28,506 nucleotides of DNA, from assembly GCA_036508135.1 (NCBI GenBank), contig DATCHW010000175.1, forward strand, positions 1 through 28,506, written 5' to 3'. The notes under the pieces were generated by a model, which saw only the letters and a list, made by a program, of their open reading frames with translations, searched no databases and was not told where the DNA came from. A program made the translations under genes and the position numbers. Source of the stretch: DATCHW01 sp036508135 (GTDB lineage: Bacteria; Bacteroidota; Ignavibacteria; Tepidaquicellales; Tepidaquicellaceae). Below, piece by piece: positions 7,805 to 16,337 of this stretch (position 1 is its first letter; each line of letters opens with the position of its first letter).

Positions 7805-8359
7805 TTATCTAAGGTTGTAATTAAAACCGGCGGTCAGTGCAAAATATGTAGTGGAACTGCCGCTTGTGAAAATATTATGTAATTTTGCTTTTGCCATAAA
7901 CTCAAATTTGGGACTTATCGGTAAGATACCTCCGACCCCGCCATTAATACCGAAATCTGTTGTACTTGAATTGTAAGCTATGCCATTATAAGTATATTTT
8001 ACCCCGAAGGTGTAAGCACCTAAACCGGCTTCGATGAAAATCTTTCCCTTTGTTGACGGAGTGAAAGTATAACGCGCTCCGGCAGATGATTCAAGATAAT
8101 AATAATTTTCATCGGAATAAGTTGGCAATGAGTTTTTAAAACTCAGGAAAGTGTATCCAACATCTGCATATATATCAATGCTTGCAGCCAGAGGATAATA
8201 TCCTTCAGCACCGATGGTTGGTGAAGTTTTAAACACATCACCAAAGTTACCCATTGGTACCATTAAACCACCATAGACGCCAATCGTAGCATATTGCTGT
8301 GAATAACTCTGAACTGGAAGAAGTAATGCTAATAAAAAGATGAATAGTAATTTTTTCAT
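7805..8359 (-). CDS. Small outer-membrane beta-barrel protein (OmpA/OMP_b-brl-like)
   Basis: 184 aa from the ATG at 8357-8359, giving signal peptide MKKLLFIFLLALLLP ending in SYSQ; an upstream in-frame start at 8428 would bury this signal and is rejected. The choice is supported by an AGGAAC Shine-Dalgarno-like stretch just before the ATG. The mature protein alternates short aromatic- and glycine-rich strands (IGVYGGLMVPMG, YADVGYTF, GLGAYTFGVKYTY, FALTAGFNYNLR), the pattern of an eight-stranded outer-membrane barrel. No catalytic motif. Function likely structural or a porin-like/attachment role, but that is family inference. Confidence 0.8.
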   Translation of the reverse strand: MKKLLFIFLLALLLPVQSYSQQYATIGVYGGLMVPMGNFGDVFKTSPTIGAEGYYPLAASIDIYADVGYTFLSFKNSLPTYSDENYYYLESSAGARYTFTPSTKGKIFIEAGLGAYTFGVKYTYNGIAYNSSTTDFGINGGVGGILPISPKFEFMAKAKLHNIFTSGSSTTYFALTAGFNYNLR

Positions 8360-8478
8360 TGTTCCTAAATTAAGTTTATTAAATGGATTTATAAAATTTA
8401 TAATATTATGAACAAAAATAAAAGACAAATTTTAATAAGAAAGTTTATTACTTCTGTTTCCCAATTTCACTCACCTCT

Positions 8479-8690
8479 TTTTCCCGGGTACCCTCCGGGT
8501 CATCTCCCGAGATTGTGTGAAAATAAGAAAATTACCCCGTCGTTTACGACGGGGATAGCTAAACCGCCCCGTATTCGGGCTTTAGCCCAAATAGGTTATT
8601 CGAAAATCCCCGTTTTCACACATTCTCTTCCGATTGGGAAACTAAAATTGTTAACTTTACGAATCAGGTGATTCATAAAGAGGGCGAAAT
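8479..8690 (+). repeat. Composite dispersed repeat, full copy A
   Basis: Order of parts: left flank (TTCCCGGGTACCCTCCGGGT, 8481-8500, then CATCTCCCGAGATT), core of 107 bp from GTGTGAAAA (8515-8523) to TTTTCACAC (8613-8621), right flank with CGATTGGGAAACTAAA, and the inverted repeat TTTACGAATC/GATTCATAAA (8656-8665, 8670-8679) followed by GAGGGC. The core contains the hairpin CCCCGTCGTTTACGACGGGG (8535-8554) and GGGCTTTAGCCC (8577-8588). The left and right flanks are themselves imperfect inverted repeats. Compared with copy B the core is turned round. Confidence 0.85.
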
Positions 8691-8789
8691 GGAGTGTATT
8701 ATCCTATCCCCACCCCTCCAAAAAGAGAAAGGGCAGGCTGTAAAATTAAAGAATTATCACATAGCCTTTGGAATTTGGGAAGGAGAATT

Positions 8790-8812
8790 GTATAAATTAA
8801 TTCAATTTATAC
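8790..8812. repeat. AT-rich palindrome upstream of T9SS cargo gene
   Basis: Nine-base perfect arms GTATAAATT and AATTTATAC around AATTC, about 120 bp before the start codon at 8935. Could be an operator; AT-rich palindromes of this size also arise by chance in such DNA. Confidence 0.35.
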
Positions 8813-8934
8813 TTGTTTATTATCAAAATATTCATTAAAATTAAGATAATGAAAGTTTTCATTAAAGTTTTAAAAATTAATTAAATTTAATTTCTCAAAT
8901 TATATTTTTCACTAATCAAACAAAAGAAGGTAAT

Positions 8935-10911
8935 ATGAAAAAGAAAAACCTACTGTTATTTGTAATTCCAATGTTACTCGTTTTATCCTTTAGTTTATTT
9001 GCACAGGACAATTCGGCTCGTATTTCGAGTGGTCGTGCTCCATATGTGCAACCTCAATCAGTACAATATCCGATGAATTTGCTAAATTATAATACCAGAG
9101 CGTTCGGATACAATGCCTACGGCGCAGCGATGGCTTCTGGACCATTCAAGATGTGGTTGAGTATGCCATTTGGTTTGACATCCCTTTTTACCGACCCTCT
9201 TAGTGCAGAATTTGTTCAGGCAGGTAGTCTTGCTAATGGAATCTGGTATGGTGTTCGATATGAGGTCGCTCCTCTAGCAACTAAACTTGTGAGAATTGAT
9301 ACCTCTACAGGTGTAATTACTTTCATTGCAAATATTACCGGTGCTACTTCAGTTACCGGTCTTGCCTGGGACTCTACTACCAACACAATGTATGCTTCAG
9401 ATTATGGCACATCCAACAAACTTGGTACAATTAATCTGTCGACTGCTGTATTTATTCCTCTTGCAGGAGTTGTAGGAACAGGATTATTAATTGATATAGC
9501 ATGCAGTAATAACGGTACAATCTATGGAAATATGATTACAGCTCCTACCACACCTGCTCAGATTTATACTATTAACAAAACTACCGGTGTTGGTACTGCT
9601 TTACCCCAAAATACAGGATATAATGCAAATTACGCGCAGGGGATGTCCTGGGACCATGCGGTTGATTCAGGATACCTGGCAGCATATAACTATACAACTA
9701 GTGCCGGAGAACTCCGTAAAATTGATCCCGCTACCGGTGCAACTACTTTAATCGGAACATTAGGCTGTGAAGTTGACGGTTTTGTGATTCCGAACCCGGG
9801 AGTTGCATTTACACACGATTATTCTGTTCCGAATTTCCTTAGCCTTCCAACAGAATGGGTTAAGAATACGCTTTATAATGTTAAAGCAAAGGTTCAAAAT
9901 TCTGGAACATCACCGGAAACCAATGTTCCTGTAAAGTTTTTCGTAAATGGTGTTTTAACTGGTACTCCTGTTAATTTTAGTTTAGCAGCCGGCGGCGTTG
10001 ACTCAGTCAGTTTTCCCTGGACTCCATTGACAGCTGGTCCTTATACTTTAAAAATTGCTTCTGCACTAACAACAGACGGAAATAGAAGCAACGATACAGC
10101 TACTATTAATATTACAGTTATGAATAGTGCGTTACAAACAATTTTCTGCGATGATTTTACTACAACGGCAAACTGGACTTTAACTACAGCCGGTGGAACA
10201 GTTCCGTGGTCATCCACTGCATCATATACAAGATACACTATGCCGTCAACAGCAATAGCACCGGGATTAGGTTGTGACGTTGACTTACCAGGTTCCGGTA
10301 ATAGCTCTAACGCAATTGCAACTTTAACAACAGGTTTAAACTGTACGGGAAAAACCGGTTTATACCTATCTTTCGATAGTGACTGGAATACCTTAGGTAC
10401 TACTGATATTGCAATAACGGAAATGAGCACTGACAACGGGGCGACATGGACTCAGCTTGCAAGCTGGAATGTAGACCGCAGAAATGCAACAGAAATTCTT
10501 CCTATGACTGCAGCGGAAAATCAAGCAAACGTAAAAATAAGATTTACTGCAATACAACCCGGATGGGACTATTGGTGGGTCATTGATAATGTTTGTGTTA
10601 AAGGATATATTTTAACAGGTACCGGTAATAATAATATCAATTTACCATTTAATTATTCATTATCACAAAATTATCCAAATCCTTTCAACCCAACTACATC
10701 TATCAGCTATTCATTAAAAGCTAATGGATTTGTTACCTTGAAAGTTTATGATGTGCTCGGAAAAGAAGTTATCACATTAGTAAATGAAACAAAGAGCGCA
10801 GGAACATACATAGTTAATTTCAATGGTTCGAAACTTTCAAGCGGTGTTTATTTCTACAAAATTGAAGCTAATGAATTTACCGACATAAAGAGAATGATGT
10901 TGATTAAATAG
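8935..10911 (+). CDS. T9SS cargo protein: propeller-like, CARDB and MAM-like domains with type A sorting tail
   Basis: 658-aa secreted protein. Signal peptide 1-24 (MKKKNLLLFVIPMLLVLSFS, ending LFAQ). Residues about 60-290 hold repeated units on the theme 'KLVRIDTSTGVITFIANI', resembling the DUF4394-type propeller. Residues about 305-395 look like a CARDB immunoglobulin-like domain (VKAKVQNSGTSPETNVPV). Residues about 398-560 match the jelly-roll domain of MAM/choice-of-anchor proteins (DDFTTTANWTL to WWVIDNVCV). Residues about 575-658 are a T9SS type A tail with QNYPNPFNP, VYDVLGKEV, SGVYFYK and final LIK. A clear Shine-Dalgarno (AAAGAAGG) precedes the ATG by about five bases, unlike most genes here. 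Expected on the cell surface or released; probably adhesive or structural. An intrinsic terminator follows. Confidence 0.9.
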   Translation: MKKKNLLLFVIPMLLVLSFSLFAQDNSARISSGRAPYVQPQSVQYPMNLLNYNTRAFGYNAYGAAMASGPFKMWLSMPFGLTSLFTDPLSAEFVQAGSLANGIWYGVRYEVAPLATKLVRIDTSTGVITFIANITGATSVTGLAWDSTTNTMYASDYGTSNKLGTINLSTAVFIPLAGVVGTGLLIDIACSNNGTIYGNMITAPTTPAQIYTINKTTGVGTALPQNTGYNANYAQGMSWDHAVDSGYLAAYNYTTSAGELRKIDPATGATTLIGTLGCEVDGFVIPNPGVAFTHDYSVPNFLSLPTEWVKNTLYNVKAKVQNSGTSPETNVPVKFFVNGVLTGTPVNFSLAAGGVDSVSFPWTPLTAGPYTLKIASALTTDGNRSNDTATINITVMNSALQTIFCDDFTTTANWTLTTAGGTVPWSSTASYTRYTMPSTAIAPGLGCDVDLPGSGNSSNAIATLTTGLNCTGKTGLYLSFDSDWNTLGTTDIAITEMSTDNGATWTQLASWNVDRRNATEILPMTAAENQANVKIRFTAIQPGWDYWWVIDNVCVKGYILTGTGNNNINLPFNYSLSQNYPNPFNPTTSISYSLKANGFVTLKVYDVLGKEVITLVNETKSAGTYIVNFNGSKLSSGVYFYKIEANEFTDIKRMMLIK

Positions 10912-10957
10912 TTCTTAAAGTTCATAGAATTCTTAGAGTTCTTTGAATAAAATATTA

Positions 10958-10990
10958 AGCCCTCGTTTAAAAAAAGCGAGGGCTTTTTTT
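10958..10990 (+). terminator. Intrinsic terminator
   Basis: Stem AGCCCTCG (10958-10965) with CGAGGGCT (10977-10984), A-rich loop, directly followed by a run of T. It lies 46 bp after the T9SS cargo stop codon. Confidence 0.9.
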
Positions 10991-11015
10991 ATGAACAATT
11001 AATAATGATTAATGA

Positions 11016-11141
11016 ATGTTTGAAGTTGAGGATGGAATTAGGGATAGTTTTGTAAGAGTTGAAGATTGTTTTGTTGGAGTTAGAGATAGTATTATCGGAG
11101 TTGGGAAAGAAATATTGCAAAATGAATTAGTCATTTTCTAA
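11016..11141 (+). CDS. Possible 41-aa heptad-repeat mini-protein
   Basis: ATG at 11016 to TAA at 11139-11141. Four degenerate 21-bp units (11034-11054, 11055-11075, 11076-11096, 11097-11117) stay in frame and give heptads IRDSFVR, VEDCFVG, VRDSIIG, VGKEILQ after MFEVEDG. The unit pattern (V/I, charged, D, S/C, F/I, V/I, G/R) is amphipathic. There is no Shine-Dalgarno, and it starts just after a terminator, so expression is unclear; it may be only a minisatellite that happens to be open. Confidence 0.3.
   Translation: MFEVEDGIRDSFVRVEDCFVGVRDSIIGVGKEILQNELVIF
11034..11117 (+). repeat. Degenerate 21-bp tandem repeat, four units
   Basis: Units begin GGAATTAGGGATAG, AGAGTTGAAGATTG, GGAGTTAGAGATAG and GGAGTTGGGAAAG, each exactly 21 bp long. 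The period is a multiple of three and keeps one frame open. Confidence 0.7.
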
Positions 11142-11240
11142 ACTTACATTTTATATTCATTTCTAACCCCCCTGCCTCTCTTTTTCAAGTTGAAGGTCCT
11201 GATTTGTCGGAAGAGCGGGGCTAATCTAAAATATATAACT

Positions 11241-12464
11241 TTATTCATCCATCATAAGTCCTGAGGGATAAATATCAAAAGTTTCATTTGTCAAGTGGCT
11301 TGTGGTTTCATCCCACACTTCAAGAAGTCTTGAATAATCTCCGGGAAAATAATAACGGGAATTTGTAAGATTGTTCTTAACTGCATAAATTGATTCCCGG
11401 ACAGGGATTACCTTAAAACTATTCCCTGCTGTAGAGACATAAGTAGGAGTGTAATCAATTGTATTGATGATAGTGATGCCTGTTTTATTATTTTTAATTA
11501 GTTGAAGGCTTACCATCACGCCGCTGTCGGTATATCTTTTTCGCTGGTTGGAAATGAAATTTCCCATCGAATAAATGATGAAAACTTTTTTTGAATTCCC
11601 TTTTTCGTCTGTAACTGTGCGGGTTTCCATCGGCTGAATAACGTGAGGATGGCTACCAAAGATAATATCTACCCCCATATCAAACAATTCATCTGCCACT
11701 TTTTTCTGCCCCGAATTCGGACTCCTTTCATATTCCGTTCCCCAGTGAATGCATACTACAATTTTATCAACTCCGAGATTTTTTGCGGCACTTACATCTT
11801 CTTTCATTTTCTGAAGATTGATATAATTAACACAATACTCTTTCCCTGATGGCGGATTGATTCCGTTTGTTCCGAATGTATAAGCAAGTACTGCAATGCG
11901 AACCCCCTTTTCGTTGATAACCAGAATTTCATTGCTTTGCTCCTCTGATGCAGCTGTGCCCGTCTGCATTGCTCCGCATTCATTCAGAACTTCAATAGTC
12001 CTCTGAATTCCTGCAAATCCCCTGTCGAGGCAGTGATTATTAGCCGTGGTAAGTACGTCGAATCCTGCTTCTTTTATCGAAAACGCAAAATCATCCGGAG
12101 TATTGAAAGTAGGATATCCCGTAAAATTTTTATCGGCTCCGGCGGTAACTGTTTCAAAATTCCCGAATGTGAGGTTTGCCCAATCAACGATGGGAGCAAT
12201 TACATCAAACATATGAGAAAAATCATAACCATTTGTTCTCCTGGCATCATTTAATTGTGCTCCGTGGCACATTAAATCCCCGGCTGCCGAAATCCAAATT
12301 GTATCCTGTTCGGGAATTTTTTTCAGGGAGTCCTGCTTTTTTATGGAATCCTGGTTGAGTGCCGCTCCCCGGTTTGTTTCAATATTATTACAGTTTATAA
12401 ATGTAATAAATGAAAATGCGATATATAAAAAATACTGTATCATTATCTTGAGTTTTATAACCAT
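11241..12464 (-). CDS. CapA/PgsA-like metallophosphoesterase, probably exported
   Basis: 407 aa with the complete CapA (poly-gamma-glutamate synthesis-type) metallophosphoesterase domain at about 55-345. Metal and active-site motifs are in order: GDLMCH (62-67), GNFET (101-105), TANNHCLDRG (140-149), CIHWGTEYE (238-246), GSHPHVIQP (270-278) and YSMGNFISN (298-306). The N-terminus is a hydrophobic segment (IQYFLYIAFSFITFI) ending at C25, suggesting export and possibly a lipoprotein, although the lipobox is weak; a second ATG at residue 8 (12443) is an equally good start. Members are linked with gamma-glutamyl polymer or capsule export in Firmicutes, but no capBC partners are nearby, so the substrate here is unknown. 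Confidence 0.87.
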   Translation of the reverse strand: MVIKLKIMIQYFLYIAFSFITFINCNNIETNRGAALNQDSIKKQDSLKKIPEQDTIWISAAGDLMCHGAQLNDARRTNGYDFSHMFDVIAPIVDWANLTFGNFETVTAGADKNFTGYPTFNTPDDFAFSIKEAGFDVLTTANNHCLDRGFAGIQRTIEVLNECGAMQTGTAASEEQSNEILVINEKGVRIAVLAYTFGTNGINPPSGKEYCVNYINLQKMKEDVSAAKNLGVDKIVVCIHWGTEYERSPNSGQKKVADELFDMGVDIIFGSHPHVIQPMETRTVTDEKGNSKKVFIIYSMGNFISNQRKRYTDSGVMVSLQLIKNNKTGITIINTIDYTPTYVSTAGNSFKVIPVRESIYAVKNNLTNSRYYFPGDYSRLLEVWDETTSHLTNETFDIYPSGLMMDE

Positions 12465-12520
12465 AAATCAGATAAAAAAGTTAAAAAAAACTTCCTTATA
12501 AAGTGGTTCTGAAATTTCAG

Positions 12521-13033
12521 TTATTTTTTTCTGTAAACAATTTTCACCATGGAAGTTACTTCGTTCCCCTGTTCATTTTTTTCAGTAAACGTTATATCCT
12601 GGGTTATAGTATTCCCTTCTATAACCATTACACCGGAACCTATCATATAAGAACTTTCACCTTTGAATTTAAGTGTCATCCCGTCAATTTTACCCTCGAA
12701 AAATCCTGCACTCGCCTGCCCCCAGTCATCAAATGTCCATTGCTTAAAATTTCCTTCTTTATCTGCAGTCATAATAGCGTATGACTTAAATGAGAATCTG
12801 CCGGGACCATAAGTTATAATTTTCATTTCGAGGAACTGGTTATTCAATGTCCAGTTTGCAGCCGACTCATCGTGCCACTTCACCCCAAAAAATTCATATT
12901 CATCCGATACCCAGAAACCTTCATATGCTTTGAGGAAAGCATTATCTAAGTCAGGGGGCAGTTTCATTTCCTGGGCATATAATCCCATTTCCATTAAGAA
13001 AAAAATGCTTAAAAGAAATATAATTTTTTTCAT
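12521..13033 (-). CDS. Secreted DUF1579-like (lipocalin-fold) protein
   Basis: 170 aa with signal peptide 1-21 (MKKIIFLLSIFFLMEMG, ending LYAQ). The mature part begins with a helix (DLDNAFLKAYEGFW) and continues as a meander of strands with WTLNNQFLEMKI, DKEGNFKQWTFDDWG, GSGVMVIEGNTITQDITF and final IVYRKK, which resembles the DUF1579/heme-binding-like lipocalin barrel. No catalytic residues are evident. It lies just upstream of the CapA-like gene on the same strand with a 56-bp gap, so the two could be co-transcribed. The family match is from pattern recognition and is moderate. Confidence 0.72.
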   Translation of the reverse strand: MKKIIFLLSIFFLMEMGLYAQEMKLPPDLDNAFLKAYEGFWVSDEYEFFGVKWHDESAANWTLNNQFLEMKIITYGPGRFSFKSYAIMTADKEGNFKQWTFDDWGQASAGFFEGKIDGMTLKFKGESSYMIGSGVMVIEGNTITQDITFTEKNEQGNEVTSMVKIVYRKK

Positions 13034-13214
13034 AAGTAATTTAATATATTCAACTGAAGAATTGTTTTAAAATAAGTTATTTTTTAAAAATAAAAAACAT
13101 TTTAATTTTATTCTGAGTCAAAACTGTATCGAACAGGAAACAATATCTTTTTAGCATTTCTTATTATTGTAATATATTTAATATTGTTCATTATCTTTTA
13201 TATCGTATTTTTAT

Positions 13215-14741
13215 ATGAGAAATCGTAAAATCTTTCTGTCTTTATTGTTTATATTTCTATTTTGTGAGAATGTGTCATCTTATGCTCATTCAGAGATCAC
13301 GATTGAAGAAGGACTTAACGATATATATAATGTAAGACTGGATGATGCGGAAAATAAATTCAGGTCTTACCAGGTACAATATCCGGATGATATAAAAGGT
13401 TATTTTTACGAATCAATGATATATTTTTATAAAGCCGGTACAACAAGAGATGAAAATTATTACGGCAAGTACTTAGAGCTTACGAATAATGTAATCGAAA
13501 AGTGTGAAAATGCTCTGGACAAAAATGACAGCGATGTGGATGCTTTATTTTATAAAGGTGCAGCCCATAGTTACCGGTCTCTGATTATGCTGATGCTCAA
13601 CAAAAGTCTTTTGAAAGCCGCCGATAATGGAAACGACGGTTATAGAATCCTGAAAAAAATCACACAAAAATATCCCGATTATTATGATGCATATATGGGT
13701 CTCGGGTTATTTAAAATCGCAATAAGTTTTATTCCCGAAAAATTTCAATGGCTGCTTTCACTTATCGGAATCGAAGGTGGTTTAAAAGACGGGTTAGAAA
13801 TGCTGAGGACTGCTTCCGAGAAGGCAAAATTCAACAAAATAGATGCAAAGGTTTTTCTCGCCGTATTCTTAATCCACGAAAAGGAGGAACTTAATACCGA
13901 ACCACTCAATATACTGAAAAACCTTGTCAACGATTTTCCGGAAAGCCCAGCAATCAGGATGCTATACGGAGGATTCCTCGTACAGATATGCAGGGTGGAT
14001 GATGGTGTTAAGCAATTTGAAATTGCGCTTAACCTTAATAAATTTTCCCTTCAGAAAGAACTGAACAAGGGAATTTATTCTTTTTTAGGAACTGCTTATT
14101 TCAGGAAGAATGACTTTAATAAAGCGGCTCTGAATCTGGAGGAATCATTTAAGTATATGTTAGACGAAGACAGATATAACCTGACGATGAACCTGCTTGG
14201 AATAAGTTATGAAATGATAGGGAGAAGGGATTTAGCAATAGAAAAATATAAAGCGGCAAGAGATAAATACATTGAGGAAAGGGACGGTGAAGCGGAAAAA
14301 CTTTATTTGAGATACTCCCTTGAGAGGATGAAAACTGCCATTAACGAACTCGACTCACTTATGATAATTGCAATTAACGAAAAGGAAACGGGAGATTATG
14401 ATAAGTCTTTAAATACTTTCAATGAAATTGCAGAAAATAAATGGCTTGAAAAATATACTAATGATGATTTGAGAATAAGATATTACTATGAACTCGGAAT
14501 CCTCTATACTTTCAGGAAAGAAAATGATAAAGCTATTGAGTGTTTTAATAAAAGTATTAAAATAAATCCTCCCGGTGAACTATGGCTTATACCGCACTCA
14601 TATTTCGAACTCGGGAAAATCTATTACCGTGCCGGCAACAAGGAGATGGGAGATAAAATGTTCGATAAAGTATTTGAATATAAAGACTATGACTTCAGGA
14701 ATTTTCTTGAAATGAGAGTCCGGAATTTCCTGGATAAATAA
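13215..14741 (+). CDS. Secreted TPR-repeat protein
   Basis: 508 aa, signal peptide about 1-25 (FLSLLFIFLFCENVSSYAH). The mature protein is helical throughout. TPR-like units are clearest at about 287-318 (YSFLGTAYFRKNDFNKAALN), 325-356 (LLGISYEMIGRRDLAIEKY) and 425-490 (YELGILYTFRKENDKAIECF, then FELGKIYYRAGNKEMGDKMF). The N-terminal half (30-180) looks like a divergent TPR region with the insert EGGLKDGLEML. Likely a periplasmic scaffold for protein-protein contacts; no enzyme domain is seen. It is divergent from the DUF1579-like gene across a 180-bp AT-rich region that must hold both promoters. Confidence 0.85.
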   Translation: MRNRKIFLSLLFIFLFCENVSSYAHSEITIEEGLNDIYNVRLDDAENKFRSYQVQYPDDIKGYFYESMIYFYKAGTTRDENYYGKYLELTNNVIEKCENALDKNDSDVDALFYKGAAHSYRSLIMLMLNKSLLKAADNGNDGYRILKKITQKYPDYYDAYMGLGLFKIAISFIPEKFQWLLSLIGIEGGLKDGLEMLRTASEKAKFNKIDAKVFLAVFLIHEKEELNTEPLNILKNLVNDFPESPAIRMLYGGFLVQICRVDDGVKQFEIALNLNKFSLQKELNKGIYSFLGTAYFRKNDFNKAALNLEESFKYMLDEDRYNLTMNLLGISYEMIGRRDLAIEKYKAARDKYIEERDGEAEKLYLRYSLERMKTAINELDSLMIIAINEKETGDYDKSLNTFNEIAENKWLEKYTNDDLRIRYYYELGILYTFRKENDKAIECFNKSIKINPPGELWLIPHSYFELGKIYYRAGNKEMGDKMFDKVFEYKDYDFRNFLEMRVRNFLDK

Positions 14742-14797
14742 TAATTGGAATAATTTAAAATTGAAAAGTTAAAATTTAAAATTAGGATTTTTCAAAC

Positions 14798-14908
14798 TCC
14801 TGTTCCCAGAGCACCCTCAGGGTCATCCCCTATCGTAAATCCCTGCTCGTCAACAATTGGGAAACTAAATTTTTATCTTTACGAATCGTGAGATTCGTAA
14901 AAAGGGGG
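14798..14908 (+). repeat. Composite dispersed repeat, copy C without core
   Basis: A left flank relative (TGTTCCCAGAGCACCCTCAG, 14801-14820, then GGTCATCCCC) is joined by unrelated sequence to the right-flank motif ATTGGGAAACTAAA (14856-14869) and the perfect inverted repeat TTTACGAATC/GATTCGTAAA (14878-14887, 14892-14901) plus AAGGGGG. The GTGTGAAAA-bounded core is missing. It abuts the stop of cbiO and lies after the TPR gene. Confidence 0.75.
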
Positions 14909-15640
14909 TCAGGTAAATTTTATTGATAACGGAACTTCAAGGTCGTTTTCATTCATTAATTTTTCATCCGATAAAATATCGATTGTTTTACCATCTTTCA
15001 CAAGCTCTCCTTTGTTGAGCAATATAGTACGCGGGCACAATTCGAGAACAACTTCGAGGTCGTGAGTTGCAAGTATCAGAGTGCCTGTATAATTTTTCAG
15101 GATTCCTATTAGACATCTTCTTGTTTTCGGGTCAAGGTTTGATGTCGGTTCATCGAGAGCCAATAATTCCGGTTCCATTGCAAACAATGTGGAAAGTGAT
15201 ATTCTTTTCTCTTCCCCGTAACTGAGGTGATGAGGCGAACGGTTTTCAAATCCTTCTAATCCGACCTGTTCGAGTGCTTTCACTACCCTGTTTTTTACTT
15301 CTGCATCTTCAAGACCAAGATTCAGAGGTCCGAATGCAACATCTTCAAAAACTGTCGGGCAGAAAAGCTGGTCGTCCGGGTCCTGAAAAAGCAGCCCTGT
15401 TCTTTTTCTGATTTCGGCAAAATTATTTTTTTTAACGGGTAAGCCGAAAACTTCAACACTTCCCTCACCCCTTAATAAACCGTTAATGTGAAGCAGAAGA
15501 GTTGATTTTCCTGCTCCGTTACCTCCGATAATAGCAGTGTTTTCATTCTTCCCGATGCTGAAAGAAATCTCTCTTAAAGCAGAAGGATGACTTCCGTAAC
15601 TGAACGATACATTTTTAAAACGGACAATGGTTTCAGACAA
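14909..15640 (-). CDS. cbiO: Cobalt/nickel ECF transporter ATP-binding subunit
   Basis: 243-aa ABC ATPase of the energy-coupling factor type, powering cobalt or nickel uptake. Walker A GGNGAGKST (39-47), Q-loop FQDPDDQLF (85-93, the extended form typical of CbiO), signature LSYGEEKR (139-146), Walker B LLALDEP (159-165) and H193 of the switch loop are all present. It is the last gene of a minus-strand cbiM - PDGLE - cbiQ - cbiO operon; its ATG overlaps the cbiQ stop by 8 nt, implying coupled translation. Metal specificity cannot be read from the ATPase. Confidence 0.93.
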   Translation of the reverse strand: MSETIVRFKNVSFSYGSHPSALREISFSIGKNENTAIIGGNGAGKSTLLLHINGLLRGEGSVEVFGLPVKKNNFAEIRKRTGLLFQDPDDQLFCPTVFEDVAFGPLNLGLEDAEVKNRVVKALEQVGLEGFENRSPHHLSYGEEKRISLSTLFAMEPELLALDEPTSNLDPKTRRCLIGILKNYTGTLILATHDLEVVLELCPRTILLNKGELVKDGKTIDILSDEKLMNENDLEVPLSIKFT

Positions 15641-16337
15641 ATCTTACTCCTGTAAAAATTATGAGTGCTAAAATTAAAATCAGATATTCGGACACGGGGT
15701 TCCCCTGCTTATGAATATAAAGAAAAGTTCCTTTGAAACCTCTTGAAAGCATTGCATCAAACACATTATCGCTTCTTATCAAACTTCTTCTGAAAAGAGC
15801 TGCGGTGATATTTGAGATTGCAGTTCTTTTCAGTTTATTATTTGTTCCTATGGCACGGATTTTATACGTCCGCTGCAGTGATTCAAATTCATCAATAAGC
15901 AGGAAAGAATATCTGTACACGAAACCAAGAAGTGAAACAAATAAACCCGGCATTTTTATACTCTGTAACACAGAGATCAAAGAAGGAAATGATGAAGTAG
16001 AAATTAATATTATCATAATTCCAACGGAAAGAAATGATTTTAGAGAAATAAAGAAAAACCATTCCGGATTTTTAAATAACGATGCAGATAACGCAATGAT
16101 AAAAGCTGGAACGGAAACAATTAAACTTCGCGAGAAAAAATATTGTAGCGGTAGTTTCGAAAGGAAGAGGATTATTATTTCAATCAATCCGTAAATTATC
16201 AGATGTTTCCAGTTCAATAAAGGTAATACCGCAAGGAAAATGATATAAGATATGGCGATAAAAAACCGTGAGAATACCGGAATTTTGCTCCATTGGGATT
16301 TCAGATTTTTAAATTTATCAAAATAATCGTGATGCAT
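15633..16337 (-). CDS. cbiQ: Cobalt/nickel ECF transporter transmembrane subunit
   Basis: 234 aa with five or so membrane helices (for example FFIAISYIIFLAVLPLL and LIIYGLIEIIILFL) and the CbiQ cytoplasmic coupling motif near the C-terminal half (SDNVFDAMLSRGFKG, with the conserved A-x-x-x-RG), which contacts the ATPase. It begins directly after the PDGLE gene stop (no spacer) and overlaps cbiO. It is the T component that links the metal-binding CbiM to CbiO. Confidence 0.9.
   Translation of the reverse strand: MHHDYFDKFKNLKSQWSKIPVFSRFFIAISYIIFLAVLPLLNWKHLIIYGLIEIIILFLSKLPLQYFFSRSLIVSVPAFIIALSASLFKNPEWFFFISLKSFLSVGIMIILISTSSFPSLISVLQSIKMPGLFVSLLGFVYRYSFLLIDEFESLQRTYKIRAIGTNNKLKRTAISNITAALFRRSLIRSDNVFDAMLSRGFKGTFLYIHKQGNPVSEYLILILALIIFTGVRFV

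Larger units (their letters stand above)
8360..8934. other. Gene-free region holding a full composite repeat
   Basis: No credible gene. It holds the first full copy of the composite dispersed repeat (about 8479-8690), an AT-rich palindrome with arms GTATAAATT (8790-8798) and AATTTATAC (8804-8812), and a very AT-rich leader ending in the Shine-Dalgarno sequence of the next gene. The 87-codon open frame across the repeat is judged spurious. Confidence 0.7.
10991..11240. other. Intergenic region with 21-bp tandem repeat and tiny ORF
   Basis: Between the terminator and the next convergent stop codon there is no conventional gene. It contains the 21-bp tandem repeat (11034-11117) inside a 41-codon frame, and a C-rich stretch near 11166-11220 (CCCCCC, GGAAGAGCGGGG) resembling the repeat debris elsewhere. 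Confidence 0.55.

Noticed and set aside
8408..8671. 87-codon plus-strand ORF overlapping the start of the barrel gene
   Set aside because: It lies almost wholly in composite repeat copy A, and its peptide is a translation of repeat palindromes.
15733..16194. 153-codon plus-strand ORF antisense to cbiQ
   Set aside because: The opposite strand encodes a complete CbiQ with the coupling motif and operon overlaps; the antisense frame shows no domain.
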